64,000 bases of DNA from positions 373,126 to 437,125 of the forward strand of contig NZ_KE150422.1 of the NCBI RefSeq assembly GCF_000411295.1, written 5' to 3'. The notes below the pieces were generated by a model. It did not search any database and was not told the DNA's origin. It worked only from the letters and a program-made list of their open reading frames with translations. A program made the translations under genes and the position numbers. This stretch comes from Paenisporosarcina sp. HGH0030. Its GTDB lineage: Bacteria > Bacillota > Bacilli > Bacillales_A > Planococcaceae. Of this stretch, positions 1 to 9,379 are shown in pieces; position 1 is the first letter of the stretch; each line of letters begins with the position of its first letter.

Positions 1-493
1 ACGTTGCCAACACATGTTCAAGAAAATCCTCTAGCTCCCCCATATGCTCTTCATTGATTTTATGATTAAATGGCAATTCAATTTTGTTCAAGTAACTTGA
101 CGCTTCCTGTCCATACTCAAAACTCAATGTTTGTTTTACTTTCTGATCTGGTTCCCATATACCATGCAAAGCTTGCTCGATCTTCATGCACTGCTCGGAT
201 ACTTGTTGAACACGTTTATGAAACCTTAATACGAGGGAACACCCTGGACTTGTATCAGGCTTCTCCAAAATCTCAGCAGCTAACTCTTCCAAAGAAGCTT
301 CCAAAACAATTTCCGCTGTCACTTCAGGTTGACCGACCAATGTAAATTGGATGGCAAAATATCTACCCATAACGGAGAAATCCATTCGATCGACCCGGTT
401 TGTAATGTCAATTTTACGTTCGATCGTATCCAGGTCGTACACCTGATTTTCAAATGCGACTTTTAAGTTCTCGAAAACGGTTGGATCATACAT
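1..493 (-). CDS. Hypothetical protein, 3' end cut by window edge
   Basis: An open frame starts at an ATG (491-493) behind a GGAGGTG ribosome-binding site and runs without a stop to the left edge, so at least 164 residues are present and the C-terminus is missing. The protein begins MYDPTVFENLKVAFEN and is acidic and soluble, with no signal peptide or membrane segment. A middle stretch (GRYFAIQFTLVGQPEVTAEI) looks like a beta sheet and a Glu/Leu-rich helix follows. I do not recognise the family. It is the last visible member of a minus-strand group that may include the DUF3916 gene upstream. Confidence 0.7.
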   Translation of the reverse strand, partial: MYDPTVFENLKVAFENQVYDLDTIERKIDITNRVDRMDFSVMGRYFAIQFTLVGQPEVTAEIVLEASLEELAAEILEKPDTSPGCSLVLRFHKRVQQVSEQCMKIEQALHGIWEPDQKVKQTLSFEYGQEASSYLNKIELPFNHKINEEHMGELEDFLEHVLAT

Positions 494-602
494 TTGGACA
501 CCTCCGAGTTTTGTGATGTGTAGTTAAAGATTCTGATTTCTGTTCTGCAATTACAGCAGATGTTGATATTGCCAAATACGTTCATTGGTCTTTGATATTT
601 CA

Positions 603-1133
603 TCAGTTTACGTTTCCAATAAACCAAATGGAGTCTCTTTCAAAAGATTCATCATTTCCCTCGAATCCTTTAACTTCTAATCCATCAGGTATATGCAGAC
701 CCCATTCATTTTGAAGATACTGGACATTAGTAGAGGGTGAGAATACTTTATTGAATTCGCCGTTATGATTTAATCCTGCATAAAAACTTTCTAATCCTGC
801 TTGAGTGTAACCGACCATAACCAAGACTCGATATAAATCTGGTATCGGTAGAAAACAGATGATTCTATATTCCTTTTCTTTTTCTGTTTTCAAATCATGC
901 AATGCTTTAACAAAGTTAATAATCATTTGTAAGAACTCTCTTTTTTGGGATTTAGGAAACTTACTGTAATCCCCAAAATCTTCGTATATATCATCAAAAC
1001 TATAGGATCTACATCCAAGATACGAAGGGCTTAAGTCTGGTGGGACTGGTAGCGTTTGTGACCATTCTTCAATATTGTTTCTAAAATTACGGAACTTCCT
1101 TGTTTTTCCACGCACTTTCTTTTCTCTTATCAT
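603..1133 (-). CDS. DUF3916 family protein
   Basis: This 176-residue soluble protein has a basic N-terminus (KKVRGKTRK) and a C-terminal block EWGLHIPDGLEVKGFE followed by IWFIGNV, the pattern I associate with DUF3916 proteins of Bacillus. No catalytic motif is visible and the function is unknown. The ATG lies 11 bases after GAGGTG. The gene is on the same strand as its neighbours on both sides but with gaps of about 110 and 55 bases. Family assignment is from remembered sequence patterns and should be read as likely, not proven. Confidence 0.7.
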   Translation of the reverse strand: MIREKKVRGKTRKFRNFRNNIEEWSQTLPVPPDLSPSYLGCRSYSFDDIYEDFGDYSKFPKSQKREFLQMIINFVKALHDLKTEKEKEYRIICFLPIPDLYRVLVMVGYTQAGLESFYAGLNHNGEFNKVFSPSTNVQYLQNEWGLHIPDGLEVKGFEGNDESFERDSIWFIGNVN

Positions 1134-1186
1134 CTTTAATGAAACACCTCTATTTTCTGTCTTGCTTCTTAAGCAGTATCAATCCC

Positions 1187-1687
1187 CTATAACGTTTTCT
1201 GATTGAAATGATCTAACGCTACATTGACCGAATACATGTCGTGAATGTTATTTTCCAGACAGTACTGGATGACTAGATCAAAGACATTGCTATCTGATAA
1301 TGAGTATCCTGCAGCACTCAAAAGCTCATCAGTGTCATCGCTATCGAGCTGCAATGCCAAAGCAAGCGAAATGGTTGTATTTTTACTTGGACGATAGTCA
1401 GGATTGGAGCGAATCTTCGAAAACAGTTTGCGATCGATTCCCGCTTTTTTGTAAATATCGACATCACTCACCCCGGCATTATCAATCAAGCGAAATAACA
1501 CTTGATTCAATGTAGGCTTGCGATGATTTTTTATATAGTCCTCCAAATCAATCGTGATATTTTCCGATTGTAGGCAGTACTCCAAATCCACTTGAGACTC
1601 TAATGTCATGGTCATTATCTCGTTATGTAAATGATTCTGTATGTACTCTTCTATTTCAATAAAAATGTGCTGATTGAGCAAAAACAT
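1187..1687 (-). CDS. Small HTH-like protein paired with vWA gene
   Basis: The protein has about 166 residues. The C-terminal two thirds (KPTLNQVLFRLIDNAGVSD, then IYKKAGIDRKLFSKIRS and TTISLALALQLDSDDTDELL) reads like an XRE-type helix-turn-helix: a 'which/when' helix, a recognition helix ending in a Ser-Lys-Ile-Arg stretch, and the usual 'ALALQL' helix. It is therefore probably a DNA-binding regulator. An upstream ATG exists at 1726, but AGGAGG sits just before 1687. From that site either the ATG at 1687 (3 bases away) or the TTG at 1681 (9 bases away, better spacing) is used. It is divergent from the vWA gene at 1773, with under 100 bases between the starts, so the pair probably shares a control region. 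No direct functional knowledge. Confidence 0.65.
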   Translation of the reverse strand: MFLLNQHIFIEIEEYIQNHLHNEIMTMTLESQVDLEYCLQSENITIDLEDYIKNHRKPTLNQVLFRLIDNAGVSDVDIYKKAGIDRKLFSKIRSNPDYRPSKNTTISLALALQLDSDDTDELLSAAGYSLSDSNVFDLVIQYCLENNIHDMYSVNVALDHFNQKTL

Positions 1688-1772
1688 CCGCCTCCTAAAA
1701 TGTCGCTTTGCAGGCGACCAAATCATTTTAAAAACTGGTTATGATTATCTTACCAACAAACGAAAGAGGATG

Positions 1773-2363
1773 ATGACTTTGAATTACAATCGTACAGAAA
1801 TTATTTTCTTGCTTGATCGAAGCGGATCTATGTCTGGACTTGAAAGTGATACTATCGGTGGTTTTAATGCGTTTATTGAAAAGCAATGCCAACTTGAAGG
1901 GAAAGTATCACTCACGACAGTCCTGTTTGACGATCAATACGAAATACTATGGGACGGCATCAATGCGGCTGGAGCAAAGATAACGCATGATGATTATTAT
2001 GTAAGAGGCACTACTGCCATGCTGGATGCAGTCGGAAAGACAATTGTGGATGTCGGTCATCGACTTTCGAAAACACCAGAAGAACTAAAACCAGGCAAAG
2101 TCATATTTGTCATTACGACTGACGGAATGGAAAATGCTAGTTGTGAATTTACGCATGATAAAGTGAAAAAACTCATTAAACAACAGGAAGATCAATATTC
2201 ATGGGAGTTCATTTTCATCGGTGCAAACATGGATGCGGAAAAGGAAGCCGGTAGTATGGGTATCCAAGCAGAGAACGCATTTAACTTTGTAGCTTCTGAA
2301 ATAGGTGTTGAATCCATGTATGAAATGGTCAATGAAAATGTGTCGAAGAGAAGAAAGCGATAA
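1773..2363 (+). CDS. von Willebrand factor type A domain protein
   Basis: This is a cytoplasmic vWA protein of about 196 residues. The MIDAS metal site is intact: DRSGSMSG near the N-terminus (DxSxS), a threonine in VRGTTAMLDA, and an aspartate in VITTDGMEN. No signal peptide or membrane helix is seen, so it should act inside the cell, probably as a Mg-dependent protein-binding module. The start is placed at the second of two adjacent ATGs (1770, 1773) behind AAAGAGG; a TTG at 1779 has the more usual spacing. It is divergent from the HTH-like gene. A truncated and frameshifted second copy of its 3' two thirds lies at 9722-10097. Confidence 0.85.
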   Translation: MTLNYNRTEIIFLLDRSGSMSGLESDTIGGFNAFIEKQCQLEGKVSLTTVLFDDQYEILWDGINAAGAKITHDDYYVRGTTAMLDAVGKTIVDVGHRLSKTPEELKPGKVIFVITTDGMENASCEFTHDKVKKLIKQQEDQYSWEFIFIGANMDAEKEAGSMGIQAENAFNFVASEIGVESMYEMVNENVSKRRKR

Positions 2364-2951
2364 TGGTTATCTATTAAATACAGTTATCATTCCAAATTGA
2401 TTTGAAATTTTATTGCAGCTAATGAATGAATGGACACCCATAGCACGAGACCAAGCGGCCGAAGATACTATTTCGTCCGCTCTTGATTGTCCTAATCAAT
2501 TTCAATCTGAGCCTTCCTTCCATTCCCCAACCAGCGATGCCCATGTTGAATTTAGTTTAGAAATTCTAATCCCTTATCGGTTTTAAGTGAAAATATTTCC
2601 TGCATGCTATATAATCCCATAACCTAAAATACTTCAGGAACCACCTTAATAGTAAGTACATATAAAATCACCATTTCAAATCCCAGCTCACTCAACCTAT
2701 AAGATAGTCCTTGGGGTTTTCCTCATATTTCTTTTCAGCAATTGCTCTAAATCCAGTTAAGCACTAGTTAGTTCAATTGAACAAGAAACTAATGGGGATT
2801 TAGAATTGAATCTATATAAATATTTTTAATTAATAAATTTCACTTTACATATCTTTCAAACTTCTAATCCATAATGAACTGTTCATAATGGACTTCTTTT
2901 TTACGAATTTATTTTAAGAAAAATAAAATTCTTATACGAAAGAATGTAGTT
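2364..2951. other. Intergenic region without recognisable gene
   Basis: About 590 bases between the vWA gene and a possible 45-codon ORF. It is AT-rich with many stops in all frames. An imperfect inverted repeat around 2450-2490 (CAAGCGGCCGAA / TTCGTCCGCTCTTG) is the only structure I noticed. No promoter or RNA gene could be supported. Confidence 0.4.
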
Positions 2952-3089
2952 ATGATAGAAGAAGTTGTTTTTATAACCATAGACCAAGAGAATTGCTGTG
3001 CATTCTTTACTGATCCAACAACAGAACCTGGATCAACACTTATCATAGACTGTCAAGAGATTATTGCTATTCGAATTGAAGCTGACTGA
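2952..3089 (+). CDS. Possible 45-residue protein
   Basis: An ATG-started frame of 45 codons (begins MIEEVVFITIDQENCCAFF, ends in a run of Ile/Glu/Asp) precedes a good bidirectional terminator at 3201. The ribosome-binding site is weak (only GAAAG upstream) and there is no recognised homologue, so it could be chance. The amphipathic composition with three cysteines is unlike the AT-rich noise around it, which is why it is listed. Confidence 0.3.
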   Translation: MIEEVVFITIDQENCCAFFTDPTTEPGSTLIIDCQEIIAIRIEAD

Positions 3090-3200
3090 GTTATAAGGGG
3101 TCTCTGTCTATATGGAAGAGGCCTTTCTCAATATAATCAACATTCTAGATTGAACAAATTATTTATTATCATTATTTAGTGAAATTATATTTTGATATGA

Positions 3201-3241
3201 AAAAAGCCGATTCCCTTACACTAGGGAATCGACTTTTTTTG
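3201..3241. terminator. Bidirectional Rho-independent terminator
   Basis: A 15-bp stem (AAAAAGCCGATTCCC with one mismatch) and an 8-base loop, with T or A runs on both sides. It serves the protease gene ending at 3329 on the minus strand and any transcript arriving from 2952-3089. Confidence 0.8.
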
Positions 3242-3328
3242 TTTTTTCTTACTAAACGATCGTCACCATTTTTAAGTTTAGGTTATTACAATTGAATCTA
3301 GTCTAACATATAGTGCTCTTATCCATTA

Positions 3329-6300
3329 CTACATTCCCACCTCGAGAAGAACATCATCTACTGTTTTCTTTTTGTATTTCTTCTCTGGTTTTGGAGCCTT
3401 GTCCAACATCCATGGGTTTTGAATTAAGTAGTTATTCACCACATACTGCATATCTTTCTCATCTACTACACCATCATAGTTGATGTCGGCTTCGCGTTTG
3501 TTTGTTTTCCAATTGGATTGAATGTTAAGCGCATCATGAATATCGATAACATGATCTTTATTCACATCTCCTGCAGGTGCATTGCTATAATAGAGTGCTT
3601 TCGAATAAGGTTTAACTTCACCATTTTCTTTCAACCCGATCGTAAAGGTTTTCTTAACAGTGAAATGTCCCGGCATATCTACCTCTAGTGTAAATGGTTT
3701 ATCCGTTAGCGGCAAATTAGATGATAACGACCAAGGAAACGCAATACTTCCTATCTTGTTTGAATATTCCTTTCCTGCTTCATCTGTCACTTTGACTTTT
3801 GCACCTGCCTTTACATAATCCAATGCCGATGATGGCTCATCAAGATGAGGAATCATAAACGCTTCTCCATAGACAAACGATTTCATGTAGGAGTAAGTTC
3901 GTTCAACCTGATAAGGAAGACTAATACCAAATGCGGAATTCGTCGTGCCATCTGTATTTGTATACGATGCATTGAATTGTGTTAACTCCCGGCTTACACT
4001 GTTAGAATCATCTTTCACTTTGTATGTGATATCTACCAACGGAACTTTTCCAGAAATTCCTGTTTGTGCTGCATCACCAGTTAATGTAGCAGTGATGTTC
4101 GTTTTTATTGTAGTTCCGTTTCCATTTACATCTATATTCTCTGTCTTTAGATCTAATTTCCCATCCAACGTCTCATGTGGTTTAATACTCACCACATCGA
4201 CATTCTTCGATGCATCACTATCAATAAATGTATACACTGCTTGCTTCATGTTTCTCATATTGTTCATGGAAAGAGTAACCGTCACTGTATCGCCCGCTTT
4301 TACTTTCTGTTTATCAGGAATGGCTGTCCCATACGGCGTGCCTTGTTTCACATAGTATAGAGATTTATAACTAGAATAGTTCCGTACTGTCGCCTTATTT
4401 TCTGCATACATTTGCACTCGTAATGGTTGTACATTGGGATTCATTGGGATTTGTGTGATAAACTTTCCGTTGGCGTCAACCGGTACCGATACGCTCTTAG
4501 TCCCTCCTCCCAGTCCTCCCCCACTACCTGGCATGGTATAGACTACTTTATTATCTGCTTGAGTGACATTCATGCCGCCAGCTTTCATCTCTTCGACATC
4601 TTTATCATATACTGAGCCTGTTAACGATGCGGTTTGTTGATCTGGGCTATATTCATATACACCAGAGTCCGCGCTGAGATTGAGAGTTGGCTGCGTAACA
4701 CTATAGTAAACCGGAGCATCTGAGCTAAAGGTTTTTCCCTGGTCATTTGTCCCTACAAGCCTGATTTTGTACATTCCCGGTTCGGTTTGTTCATAATCAT
4801 ACGCAATCGGGTGATCCGGATTTCCCGTTAACGGATAATAATACCCTTCGTTCATTACGCCTCTTAGATAATATTCAATATTCTCATCCGCACCGAGGCC
4901 TTCCAATGTGCCAAGGAAGCCAATTTCTTGGTTCGTTTTCGGATCTACAAGGAATAGATCCATTGTGCGCATATGAGATTTTAATTGGAATAAAAGGCCG
5001 ACTGACCATCTTATTCCGTTATACCCTGACTCAACCGCTGTCGTAAAGGCAGGTGGATCTACCGCGATATGATCGATTCCTTCTTCCACTGTATGAATTG
5101 CAAACGGAACTTGGTATGTTTCTTCCAGGTTATTTTTGTTTGTGTACGTGATATATCCTTCATACGTTCCTAATGCTGCTGACTTTGGTACGTTAATTAA
5201 GACATTTGAATTCTTTTTCGAATTGCCCTTTACTGTCATTGTCTTATCCGTTACGATTTGAACACCATTTGCAGCCGCATCCTTTGAACCTCTTCTGTCC
5301 GGCTGGAACTGTACCTTCACATCGAACTCTTTTGCTTGTTTACTATTGTTGTAGATAACTAGAGAACGGCTATCCTGCACATTTTTTCCATTTGGCGCAA
5401 ATGTACCAAAGCTGATTGCTCCTGTGTCATCCTTTATGTTTTTTAGATTTCCTTTTTTATCATATTTCCCTTCCGTTTTATCGACTACTTCGATTCGTGT
5501 TTGAGAATGAACCGCTTCGTACGGATCGACTTGTCCTGCCCCAACTTCAAATACGCTATAGTCCCCGTTTAACGGATCAGCTGTGTTCATCAATTTTTCC
5601 TTCACTTCGGATGGTGTGGCCTTCGGATTGGCTTGCAATAACAATGCCGCCACGCCTGAAACGTTAGGAGCTGCCATAGATGTGCCGGATAAGCGTTCGT
5701 AAGCATATTGATAATTTCCTATTTGATCGGGTCCGTGCACATAAGACGGCACAGTCGATAATACAGATACCCCAGGTGCGGTTACTTCGGGTTTAATATC
5801 ATACAATACACGGGATGGTCCACGAGAGCTGAAGTCAGCTAATACGCTCCCTTCTGTTACTACTTGACTCATATCATCAAAGGAGAACGTTGGATTGCCG
5901 GAAGTTAATTTTCCCTTTATTGCTGTTCCTTGTTCATTATTTAGAGAGAATACAGGAATAGAATTAAATCCTTCTCCTAAATACACATCTTGTAACGGCG
6001 GATTTGTATTGTACAATAGAACCGCCATGGCTCCATTTGCTTTCGCCGTAGCCATAATATTATTCAGATCAAATGTTCCACGAGCCGCGAGAACCAGTTT
6101 TCCATTCACATCCTTGTTTTTATATGAGGAAGCACCACCTGCCCCTACATCCACGACTGGCATGTTTTGACCTTGGAACTCCTCGATTTTATCACTAAAT
6201 CCTCTTGTAACCAGCTTCAAATCAGCTGATACAATCGTACTCGCATGAAGCGTTCCTTTATATGTTGGAATAGTTACAGATGTGTCGCTAGCCCCAACAG

Positions 6301-7468
6301 TAAGCGCCAATGGAGAACCTCCAGGTGCGCCAAGCGTATACATTTTATTTCCGGAATTTCCTGCTGACACCACTGCAGTTACGCCTGCCATTACGGCATT
6401 GTTAACCGCGATGCTTGTCACAAACAACGGGTCATTAATATTCGCGCCGAGGGACATGTTTATGACGTCCATGCCATCCGATACCGCTTGGTCAATCCCT
6501 GCTAATATTGCTGTGGTACTACCAGAACCGTACGGACCTAACACACGATACGCATAAATGTCAGCGTCTGGCGCCACACCTGTAACTGCTAAGTCCGTGC
6601 TATTTTCTCCTTGTCCAGCAATGATTCCGGCCACATGCGTTCCATGTTCGGTATAATATTTTTTACCTGACGGTTGTCCTGCTTTCACCCAATCATCATA
6701 CGTTGTTTCCATTGGATCGTTATCGTTGTCCACGAAATCATATCCGCCTTTATAGGCAGCTTTTAAGTCCGGGTGATTGTAGTCAATTCCTGTATCGAGA
6801 ATCCCAACCTTCACACCTTTTCCCGTAAAGCCTTCTTGATGAAGCTTTTCGATGCCTGGAAAGGTTACCATTGTATGTGTATCAATTTGCTGTTTCGATG
6901 CTTGTTCTTCTACAGGTAACTCCGCCTGTACCTGCATATCGCTCCAGACTGTCTTTACTGCCTTTGATTGAAGCAAAGCTTTGGCCTTGTTGGCAGGAAG
7001 TGTCATGGCAACCCCGTTAAACGCATGTTTATATGTCCGCTTAACTGTGTAAGAATTTTTCTTTTCTTTTAGCTCATTTTTGAAAATCACTTTCAAATCG
7101 GTTTGAAACGTTTCATGTGCAGCCTCTACTTTTTGTTTTGCCTCAGCAGAATCAAGAGATTTGCCTTCCGCTTGTGCTACTAAAACTGCGGTTTTTACTG
7201 GCTTGTCCTTAAATTCAACAATGATTGAAACCGGAGCATCACTTTTTAAATCTACTTCAGGAGATAATTGAAGTCCTCCTTGGTCGCTCGTTTTCAGCTG
7301 TCTAATAGCTTGTCTCTGAGCTGGCGTAAGATTTGATAATACTTGTTCGAATGATGTTTGTGATTTTGCGCTAACAGCGGCATTATTGCTGATGTTTGGC
7401 AAGGTGCTAAACATAACTCCGGTGCTGAGCGCAATGATTGCGGTATTCTTTACAAAATTCTTTATCAT
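3329..7468 (-). CDS. Secreted subtilisin-like serine protease (Vpr-like) with cohesin-like and dockerin-like domains
   Basis: This 1379-residue pre-pro-protease opens with a signal peptide (basic MIKNFVKN, then a hydrophobic stretch to about residue 33). An I9-type propeptide follows (about 75-185), then an S8 subtilase domain (about 210-660). The catalytic triad is Asp225 (LDTGIDY), His275 (EHGTHVAG) and Ser597 (SGTSMAAP), with the oxyanion Asn371. A PA-type insertion (about 400-530) interrupts the domain, as in Vpr/lactocepin-class proteases. The C-terminal half holds beta-sandwich modules, including a segment around 1060-1180 (VKAGDTVTVTLSMNNM) resembling a cohesin. At about 1300-1350 is a dockerin type I-like pair of EF-hand loops (GDVNKDHVIDIHD and ADINYDGVVDEKD). 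The last 24 residues are Lys-rich. The role is probably extracellular protein degradation in a Ca-stabilised form. It is monocistronic, with a terminator at 3201. Confidence 0.95.
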   Translation of the reverse strand: MIKNFVKNTAIIALSTGVMFSTLPNISNNAAVSAKSQTSFEQVLSNLTPAQRQAIRQLKTSDQGGLQLSPEVDLKSDAPVSIIVEFKDKPVKTAVLVAQAEGKSLDSAEAKQKVEAAHETFQTDLKVIFKNELKEKKNSYTVKRTYKHAFNGVAMTLPANKAKALLQSKAVKTVWSDMQVQAELPVEEQASKQQIDTHTMVTFPGIEKLHQEGFTGKGVKVGILDTGIDYNHPDLKAAYKGGYDFVDNDNDPMETTYDDWVKAGQPSGKKYYTEHGTHVAGIIAGQGENSTDLAVTGVAPDADIYAYRVLGPYGSGSTTAILAGIDQAVSDGMDVINMSLGANINDPLFVTSIAVNNAVMAGVTAVVSAGNSGNKMYTLGAPGGSPLALTVGASDTSVTIPTYKGTLHASTIVSADLKLVTRGFSDKIEEFQGQNMPVVDVGAGGASSYKNKDVNGKLVLAARGTFDLNNIMATAKANGAMAVLLYNTNPPLQDVYLGEGFNSIPVFSLNNEQGTAIKGKLTSGNPTFSFDDMSQVVTEGSVLADFSSRGPSRVLYDIKPEVTAPGVSVLSTVPSYVHGPDQIGNYQYAYERLSGTSMAAPNVSGVAALLLQANPKATPSEVKEKLMNTADPLNGDYSVFEVGAGQVDPYEAVHSQTRIEVVDKTEGKYDKKGNLKNIKDDTGAISFGTFAPNGKNVQDSRSLVIYNNSKQAKEFDVKVQFQPDRRGSKDAAANGVQIVTDKTMTVKGNSKKNSNVLINVPKSAALGTYEGYITYTNKNNLEETYQVPFAIHTVEEGIDHIAVDPPAFTTAVESGYNGIRWSVGLLFQLKSHMRTMDLFLVDPKTNQEIGFLGTLEGLGADENIEYYLRGVMNEGYYYPLTGNPDHPIAYDYEQTEPGMYKIRLVGTNDQGKTFSSDAPVYYSVTQPTLNLSADSGVYEYSPDQQTASLTGSVYDKDVEEMKAGGMNVTQADNKVVYTMPGSGGGLGGGTKSVSVPVDANGKFITQIPMNPNVQPLRVQMYAENKATVRNYSSYKSLYYVKQGTPYGTAIPDKQKVKAGDTVTVTLSMNNMRNMKQAVYTFIDSDASKNVDVVSIKPHETLDGKLDLKTENIDVNGNGTTIKTNITATLTGDAAQTGISGKVPLVDITYKVKDDSNSVSRELTQFNASYTNTDGTTNSAFGISLPYQVERTYSYMKSFVYGEAFMIPHLDEPSSALDYVKAGAKVKVTDEAGKEYSNKIGSIAFPWSLSSNLPLTDKPFTLEVDMPGHFTVKKTFTIGLKENGEVKPYSKALYYSNAPAGDVNKDHVIDIHDALNIQSNWKTNKREADINYDGVVDEKDMQYVVNNYLIQNPWMLDKAPKPEKKYKKKTVDDVLLEVGM

Positions 7469-7694
7469 ATTCCTCTCCCCTTCTTACTGCGTTGGTTACA
7501 TCTTTATTGTATATAAGGTTGATAGAATATTAGTTTTTGAAAAATTCTATCAAGTTCATTTTTTTAATAAAATCAGAAATCTTAAAATAGTGCTTTCTCT
7601 TTCTACCATATATCTGATGAACATATTCGTTTAAAGTAAATCAAAACAAACTGTTACTTAGCTAGCATATTTGGACAGTTAAATTCTTCTAATC

Positions 7695-7812
7695 TTAATA
7701 ATTGTATATATTTTCTTCAGGTTCAGCAGTCGCATAAGATCTATATTCCCAGTAAACTTGAAGGTATTGTTTCAATCTTTTCATATTCCCTATTTGATTT
7801 GCCGCATTTATC
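7695..7812 (-). pseudogene. C-terminal remnant of a second HTH/TPR regulator
   Basis: Read on the minus strand this stretch encodes about 38 residues, including NAANQIGNMKRLKQYLQVYW, ending in TAA at 7695. It matches the C-terminus of the intact regulator next door (YAANQIGNRERFKQCILIYW). The DNA similarity to 8046-8130 is obvious by eye. No start or HTH remains, and the regulator's terminator lies between the two. It is what is left of a tandem duplicate. Confidence 0.85.
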
Positions 7813-7832
7813 AATTTTTTTAAAAAGATAAT

Positions 7833-7867
7833 AAAAAAGAAGTCTCCATTTTGAGACCTCTTTTTTA
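7833..7867 (-). terminator. Terminator after the HTH/TPR regulator
   Basis: Inverted repeat AAGAAGTCTC/GAGACCTCTT around a 5-base loop with A and T runs on either side. It lies about 100 bases after the stop of the regulator at 7971. Confidence 0.75.
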
Positions 7868-7970
7868 TTACTTATTCATGCGCATGTTAATTTTTAATAA
7901 TGAAAAATTCCGCTTGCTTTCTTCTAGGTGAATTGAATAACCAACAAATTATAGGGGACTAAACCGCTTC

Positions 7971-9239
7971 TTATTTTAAATGTTGCTTGATCATATTTTC
8001 TGTTTGGAATAACTTCACATACATTGCTTCATGTTCGACTGTGACGTATTCTCTATATTCCCAATAAATAAGAATGCATTGTTTAAATCTCTCTCTATTT
8101 CCGATTTGATTTGCCGCATATGCTACATCCAACACTTCATAAAGCCCTTCTGAAAACCGCTTGCTTGCAAAATGGTACAAAGCATAAGCATAACGGAAAC
8201 GCAAGTACAATTGTTGCTGATACGGATGAATACTCGCAGCCCAGTCTTGGATAACATCTTGAAATCTATATATCAATCGCTCAACATCTTCTAATCGATG
8301 CAGATGGACATACGCCTCCAACACTCGCGGTAAACCGGCAAACATATCGTCCCTGCTTTCTAACCAATTTAAGTATTCATCCACATATTCGAACTGACCG
8401 AAATCTAAAAAAACACAAAATCGATTCCCAATAGCTGCACCTGCATAATAATCATTGACTTGCTCATAACGATCTATAAGGGCTAATACTTCTTCTAAAG
8501 AGTTCCCTAGGCGTTGTAATGCAAGACTCTGGTACACAAGGGCTCTTCCATAATGTTCCCCTTCTTTAGCTATTTTCTCTAGTTTCCGAGCATAATAGAG
8601 TGTTTTTTTCCATTCCTCTCGTATAAAAAATGTAGCCGTTATCAACATATAAGATAATTCTTGAAATTCTTCTGGCATATAAGCTATATGTTCCAGCACA
8701 TGCCCAAGGGCGTATTGTCCTTCTTCTGTCAATCGAACTATATAAAACCTTCTGACATAACTAATCGCTACTTCTTGCGAGAAGTGATCGGGCATGTTCT
8801 CTATGATGAATTCATACAGTGACAATGCCTTCTCTTCTTTTCCTTCTTCAAAAAGCTGCTCAGCCACAGCAAAAATGTGAACGAAATTTTTGTTTCGAAT
8901 AGTTTTAGACCTTTCTTCTAATACTGCATCCAAAATGGAGTGGAGCTGCTCTTTAAATCCCATCACTGCACATTTATATAAAAATTGCTCACTTTTCCGC
9001 TTATCCAAATACCGGCTAACATTAAAACATTCCTCAGCAAAATAAGAATATAAAGCGCCTTCCGTTAGCCCTAGTGAAAGAGTGATTACATCCAAATTAC
9101 ACACGGAAAGTGACTGTTTATGATTCAAAATACGGCTTATTTCACTTAAATGGATGCCGGATTGTTTTGCCAACTCCGTTCTGCTTAATTTCATTTCTTG
9201 CATACATTGGTAAATTTTTTCGGAAAGATTGGCATTCAT
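7971..9239 (-). CDS. XRE-family regulator with helical (TPR-like) C-terminal domain
   Basis: This 422-residue cytoplasmic protein has a classical HTH at about 5-65 (LSRTELAKQSGIHLSEISRI, then SLSVCNLDVITLSLGL). About 350 residues of purely helical repeat follow, rich in Tyr, Leu and Glu (for example EEGKEEKALSLYEFIIENMP). This is the layout of the RRNPP peptide-sensing regulators (Rap, NprR, PlcR, Rgg, AimR), but I cannot assign it to one of these subfamilies, and a peptide ligand is only an inference. An ATG at 9239 behind GGTGA is preferred to the GTG at 9248. A 58-codon ORF lies 140 bases upstream on the same strand, and a paralogue tail lies downstream. Confidence 0.8.
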   Translation of the reverse strand: MNANLSEKIYQCMQEMKLSRTELAKQSGIHLSEISRILNHKQSLSVCNLDVITLSLGLTEGALYSYFAEECFNVSRYLDKRKSEQFLYKCAVMGFKEQLHSILDAVLEERSKTIRNKNFVHIFAVAEQLFEEGKEEKALSLYEFIIENMPDHFSQEVAISYVRRFYIVRLTEEGQYALGHVLEHIAYMPEEFQELSYMLITATFFIREEWKKTLYYARKLEKIAKEGEHYGRALVYQSLALQRLGNSLEEVLALIDRYEQVNDYYAGAAIGNRFCVFLDFGQFEYVDEYLNWLESRDDMFAGLPRVLEAYVHLHRLEDVERLIYRFQDVIQDWAASIHPYQQQLYLRFRYAYALYHFASKRFSEGLYEVLDVAYAANQIGNRERFKQCILIYWEYREYVTVEHEAMYVKLFQTENMIKQHLK

Positions 9240-9379
9240 CTTTTTCACCAGCTTTCTTGTAGCGTATTTACCTCATGAAATTTGTATTGCATCTGTTACA
9301 ATCTCTCTAATATCCTATAGTAACCTCTTATTTTTTTCAATTTACAAAATATTACTGAATAATTATTAGTATTGTATTT

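Noticed and set aside
70-345. 91-codon plus-strand frame at the left edge
   Set aside because: The opposite strand holds a better frame with AGGTG and ATG that runs to the window edge.
3945-4360. Two overlapping plus-strand frames (up to 136 codons) inside the protease gene
   Set aside because: Antisense shadow of the protease coding sequence with no start signals.
7971-9239. Calling the HTH/helical-repeat regulator AimR
   Set aside because: The N-terminal HTH is of classical XRE type and I see no prophage genes; layout alone does not separate AimR from other peptide-sensing families.
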